Positions 61,201 through 64,000 of a DNA stretch of 64,000 nucleotides are shown here, in pieces. This DNA is from Mitosporidium daphniae. Taxonomy: Eukaryota; Microsporidia. The position numbers and the translations under genes are program-made. A model generated the notes under the pieces. The model ran no database searches, was not told the origin of the DNA, and was given only the letters and a program-made list of their open reading frames with translations. Location: positions 40,520-104,519 of the forward strand of contig NW_013546511.1 in NCBI RefSeq assembly GCF_000760515.2. Reading direction: 5' to 3'. The stretch's first letter is position 1. Every line of letters starts with the position of its first letter.

Positions 61201-63936
61201 CTTATCGATACTGCCGTCAAAACTGCCGAGACAGGCTACATTCAACGGCGGCTTGTAAAAGCGCTAGAGGATCTTACTGTCGCATATGATGGCACTGTGC
61301 GCAACGGTCTCGGGCAAGTTGTCCAATTCGCATACGGCGATGACGGCATGGATGCCCAAGCCCTTGAGCGCATCAACGTTGCTGCTTTAGTAGGTGGTGC
61401 ACCTACCGGTGGAGTTACCGTTCCCACCCACACGGGTGCGTATCCATCCTATGCGTCATTATTGGAGGCAGAGCAGCGGGGCTTGGCAGCAGCAGCACTA
61501 GCTTTTCCGCGCACTGGGCTTGTGGAATTGCAGGCACTACCTGTCAACATTTCGCGCCTACTTTGGAACGCTCGCATTCGGTTTCATTTGGGCACAGGAG
61601 GCGCCAATGTTCAGCCCGTTGACTCGCGCCATGCTCTGGTTGCTGTTGCATCTCTTGTGGATCGTCTCAAGTCCACGGTAATCCCAGGAGGGGCAAGTTT
61701 TCCTTCCTCTTCAATCATTACCCCGCATTTGCTGGTGATGACGCCTCTTGAGGCGGCAGTGCGTATGGGACTGTCGCTAGCGCAGATCACTGCACATCGA
61801 TTAACGCGCGAGGCTTTTGATTGGGTTGTAGGAGAGGTTGAGGCCCGCGTGCGCAAAGCGCATGTAGCCCCAGGAGAAATGGTTGGTGTCATTGCCGCAC
61901 AATCGATTGGCGAGCCTGCAACACAAATGACGCTAAACACGTTCCACTTGGCAGGTGTCTCGCATGGCCAGTTGACACATGGTGTGCCGCGGCTTAAGGA
62001 GCTCATCAACGCTGCTGTAAATACACGCACGCCTTCACTGACCATCCGACCTGCAATCAATCGGACTAGTGGGTCTGCAGAATCTTCTCCCCTAGAGATC
62101 GCTAAAGAAGTCGCCGCATTGCTCGAAGCAACGCCCCTGCGCGCACTGACAGCGTATACACAGGTCATCTATGACCCGGCTGTGGAGAGCACAGTTGTGG
62201 CTGAGGATTCAGATCTTGTCGAGGCATACTTTGCATTACCCGATGCTGCCTTACTGGAGGCATCGCAGCGGGCTTCTCCATGGATATTGCGGTTAGTGCT
62301 AGACCGTGCTAGCATGTTGGATCACGGCGTCACCATTGGTGATATAGCACGAGCACTCGGGGATGCCTACGGCCAAGACTTGCTTATTTTGCATGCTGAC
62401 GAGAATGCAGACCATCCCGTAGTACGTTGCCGAGTTATTCGTCCAGAAGCTATGGATACTGATGGAAACACTGACGATTTACTGGCGGACGATTCATGCG
62501 CTGAGGATCTCTTTCTGCGGCGTGTCGAAGCAAATATGATGGAGAGTATTTGGCTCAAAGGCATTCCAGGCATCAACCGTGTATTTATTGTGGAGCGAGC
62601 TGCGGGGGCCACCGCTGCAACCGTTGAACTGCAGACAGCAGGTGCTGGTGGCCTAGGTGCGCTCTTTGGGCATGCTCCTGTGCTCGATGCAATCGACTGC
62701 TCACGCACACTTTCAAATTCGGTGCCTGAAATTGCGACGGTACTGGGAATCGAGGCTGCACGTGCCGCATTGCTTAATGAGTTGCGGGATGTGATTGAGA
62801 CCGGCGGCTCATACGTCAATGGGCGGCATCTCTCGCTGTTGGCCGATATCATGACGCGTCGAGGGATTGTGACGGGTATCACACGCCACGGTACCAACAG
62901 AGACGATCATGGCGCACTGATGCGGTGTTCCTTCGAGGAGACTGTAGAGATCTTGATGGAAGCCGGAGCGTCCGGTGAGCTCAATCCCGTTGGATCCTCG
63001 CTTTCCGAGTCGGTGATGATGGGGCAAATGGCGCCCATTGGGACTGGATCATTTGACCTGCTGCTTGATGAGGACCGACTTGCAATGGGCGCTCTTGTAC
63101 CGGCACTTTCTGCGACAGCATACTCTATGGTTGCTGCGCAAGCGACAAACATGATGTCCACAGTGTCTGGTTCAGCCACGCCAGGGTCACTTGGCTTTCG
63201 CTCGCCATGGGTGCAGACTGGAGCTGGATCTTCGCCACAGCCGTACCTGAAAGGATCGCGCTCGCCTACGTTCCGCTCTTCTGGAGATGGATATCGCACA
63301 CCGGGTGACATTGGCTTTTCTCCTTTTTCTACATCCAGCGGCTTTTCCTCCGGCTCGTCCCCGTCATGGTGGGGCGGTCGCTCGCCTGCTGCTCTTGTGG
63401 GAAGGTTTTCGCCTACCTCGCCAGGATATAGCCCGACGTCGCCTGGGTACAGCCCAACGTCTCCGGGGTACAGCCCAACATCTCCGGGGTACAGTCCAAC
63501 TAGTCCTAGTTATAGCCCAACTAGTCCAAGTTATAGCCCAACTAGTCCTAGCTACAGCCCTACCAGCCCGAGTTACAGTCCGACTAGCCCTAGCTACAGT
63601 CCGACTAGTCCAAGTTACAGTCCAACTAGTCCAAGTTACAGTCCGACTAGTCCAAGTTACAGCCCGACTAGTCCAAGTTACAGCCCGACTAGCCCTAGCT
63701 ATTCACCCACTAGTCCTAGCTACAGTCCGACTAGCCCTAGCTATTCACCCACTAGCCCAAGTTACAGTCCTACTAGTCCTAGCTACAGCCCTACCAGCCC
63801 AAGTTACAGTCCTACTAGCCCAAAATATTCGCCATCCTCACCAAGGCCTGGCGCCTTTTCTCAGACAGCCTTCTCACCCAAGTCTCCCGGATACTCTCCC
63901 TCGCTCTCTTCTTCCGGCCAGCGGCACAAGAAGTGA
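58278..63936 (+). CDS. RPB1: RNA polymerase II largest subunit Rpb1
   Basis: Rpb1 forms the catalytic core of RNA polymerase II. Exon 1 encodes a Thr/Ala-rich start and VQFGLLSPDEI. Exon 2 continues with the zinc-binding KCATCAGSMSDCPGHFGH, GRLRGNLMGKRVDFSART and the active-site NADFDGDEMN (about residues 541-550). Exon 3 has [20 protein letters not shown] and HFHLAGVSHG-type trigger-loop/jaw blocks. The CTD, 63406-63846, has 21 heptads: FSPTSPG, 3 YSPTSPG, 15 YSPTSPS, YSPTSPK and YSPSSPR, followed by a short basic end. Introns are 58428-58550 (123 nt) and 60414-60513 (100 nt), giving 1811 aa. The gene looks GC-richer than its neighbours. Confidence 0.97.
58428..58550 (+). other. Long intron 1 of RPB1 (123 nt)
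   Basis: The donor is GTAAGA and the acceptor region TTTTCTAACCCGCAG has a clear CTAAC branch site. It joins LLSPDEI to RAVSVARIEYPETV. Confidence 0.85.
60414..60513 (+). other. Long intron 2 of RPB1 (100 nt) with CA repeat
   Basis: The donor is GTACGT and the acceptor CTCTGTAG. A (CA)9 microsatellite lies at 60423-60440, 10 bases from the donor. It joins DNLSDTQ to VLIEDGQLLTG. Confidence 0.85.
63406..63846 (+). repeat. 21-bp tandem repeat encoding the Rpb1 CTD
   Basis: Twenty-one units of 21 bp encode the heptad array. Units in the middle share TACAGTCCGACTAGTCCAAG with synonymous changes, so some copies probably arose by recent duplication or conversion. Confidence 0.9.
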
Positions 63937-63939
63937 TCA

Positions 63940-63950
63940 ATAAATGGATA
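63940..63950 (+). terminator. Likely polyadenylation signal of RPB1
   Basis: AATAAA lies about 6 bases after the RPB1 stop codon. Many genes in the window have AATAAA or ATAAA within 30 bases of the stop. Confidence 0.4.
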
Positions 63951-64000
63951 ATTCTGATCTTTTCTAATTTCATCAACTAAATTTAGCCAGTTTAGTGGCG

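Noticed and set aside
63287-63943. Second plus frame across the CTD (RLVQVTV repeats)
   Set aside because: Frame-shadow of the 21-bp CTD repeat.
1-64000. CRISPR arrays, bacterial operons, insertion sequences
   Set aside because: None were seen. Spliceosomal introns, tRNA/Pol III signals and the RNA polymerase II CTD show that the DNA is eukaryotic and nuclear.

Overview
The window is nuclear DNA of a very gene-dense eukaryote. It holds about 44 protein-coding genes, one tRNA and one decayed gene in 64 kb, with most intergenic gaps under 250 bp and some convergent genes overlapping. Several families are characteristic of fungi: Set9-type histone methyltransferase, Pho85 kinase with a Pcl-type cyclin, Sey1, Trf4-type poly(A) polymerase, Mpo1 and Jip5/WDR55. 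Mitochondrial genes are present (ribosomal proteins uS10m and mL50, Imp1-type peptidase, Pam16, ClpX), so the cell has working mitochondria that still make protein. Compactness plus this gene set suggests an early-diverging fungal lineage, Rozellomycota or a basal microsporidian relative that kept its mitochondrion. That placement is inference.

The most striking property is splicing. Joining open frames by protein family conservation gives roughly 100 introns. Nearly all are only 23-45 nt, begin GTA(A/C/T) or GTT and end mostly in TAG. Spliced lengths come out as whole codons in every resolved model, for example SEY1 (10 introns), DOA1 (12), ZW10 (7) and eIF2A (7). Only three introns are longer: 98 nt in SUB2 and 123 and 100 nt in RPB1.

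Layout. 0-12 kb: uS10m, SET9, transketolase, enolase, a membrane protein, Nudix CoA pyrophosphatase, IMP1, Pcl cyclin, an OB-like protein and acyl-CoA thioesterase. 12-22.6 kb: a small membrane protein, ZW10, STN1, a MULE-derived AT-hook protein, WDR55, PHO85, proteasome beta-7, a membrane protein and PAM16. 22.6-36 kb: ATG2, tRNA-His, POP4, ATG11, THOC1, a RAP1-like Myb protein, a secreted M14 carboxypeptidase and SUB2. 36-49.3 kb: MPO1, CLPX, phosphomannose isomerase, a Thr-rich secreted protein, SEY1, DOA1, eIF2A and a secreted Pro/Phe-repeat Cys-rich protein. 49.4-58.1 kb: LCB1, a novel 86-residue gene, mL50, a 1.35-kb gene-poor stretch with a pseudogene, a Sec14-like protein, TRF4, an unknown gene and SPCS1. 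58.3-64 kb: RPB1 with a 21-heptad CTD.

Functional partners sit near each other: PHO85 with a Pcl cyclin, ATG2 with ATG11, THOC1 with SUB2 (TREX), STN1 with a RAP1-like protein, and five mitochondrial biogenesis genes. Strands alternate freely, so co-regulation is not implied beyond divergent promoters.
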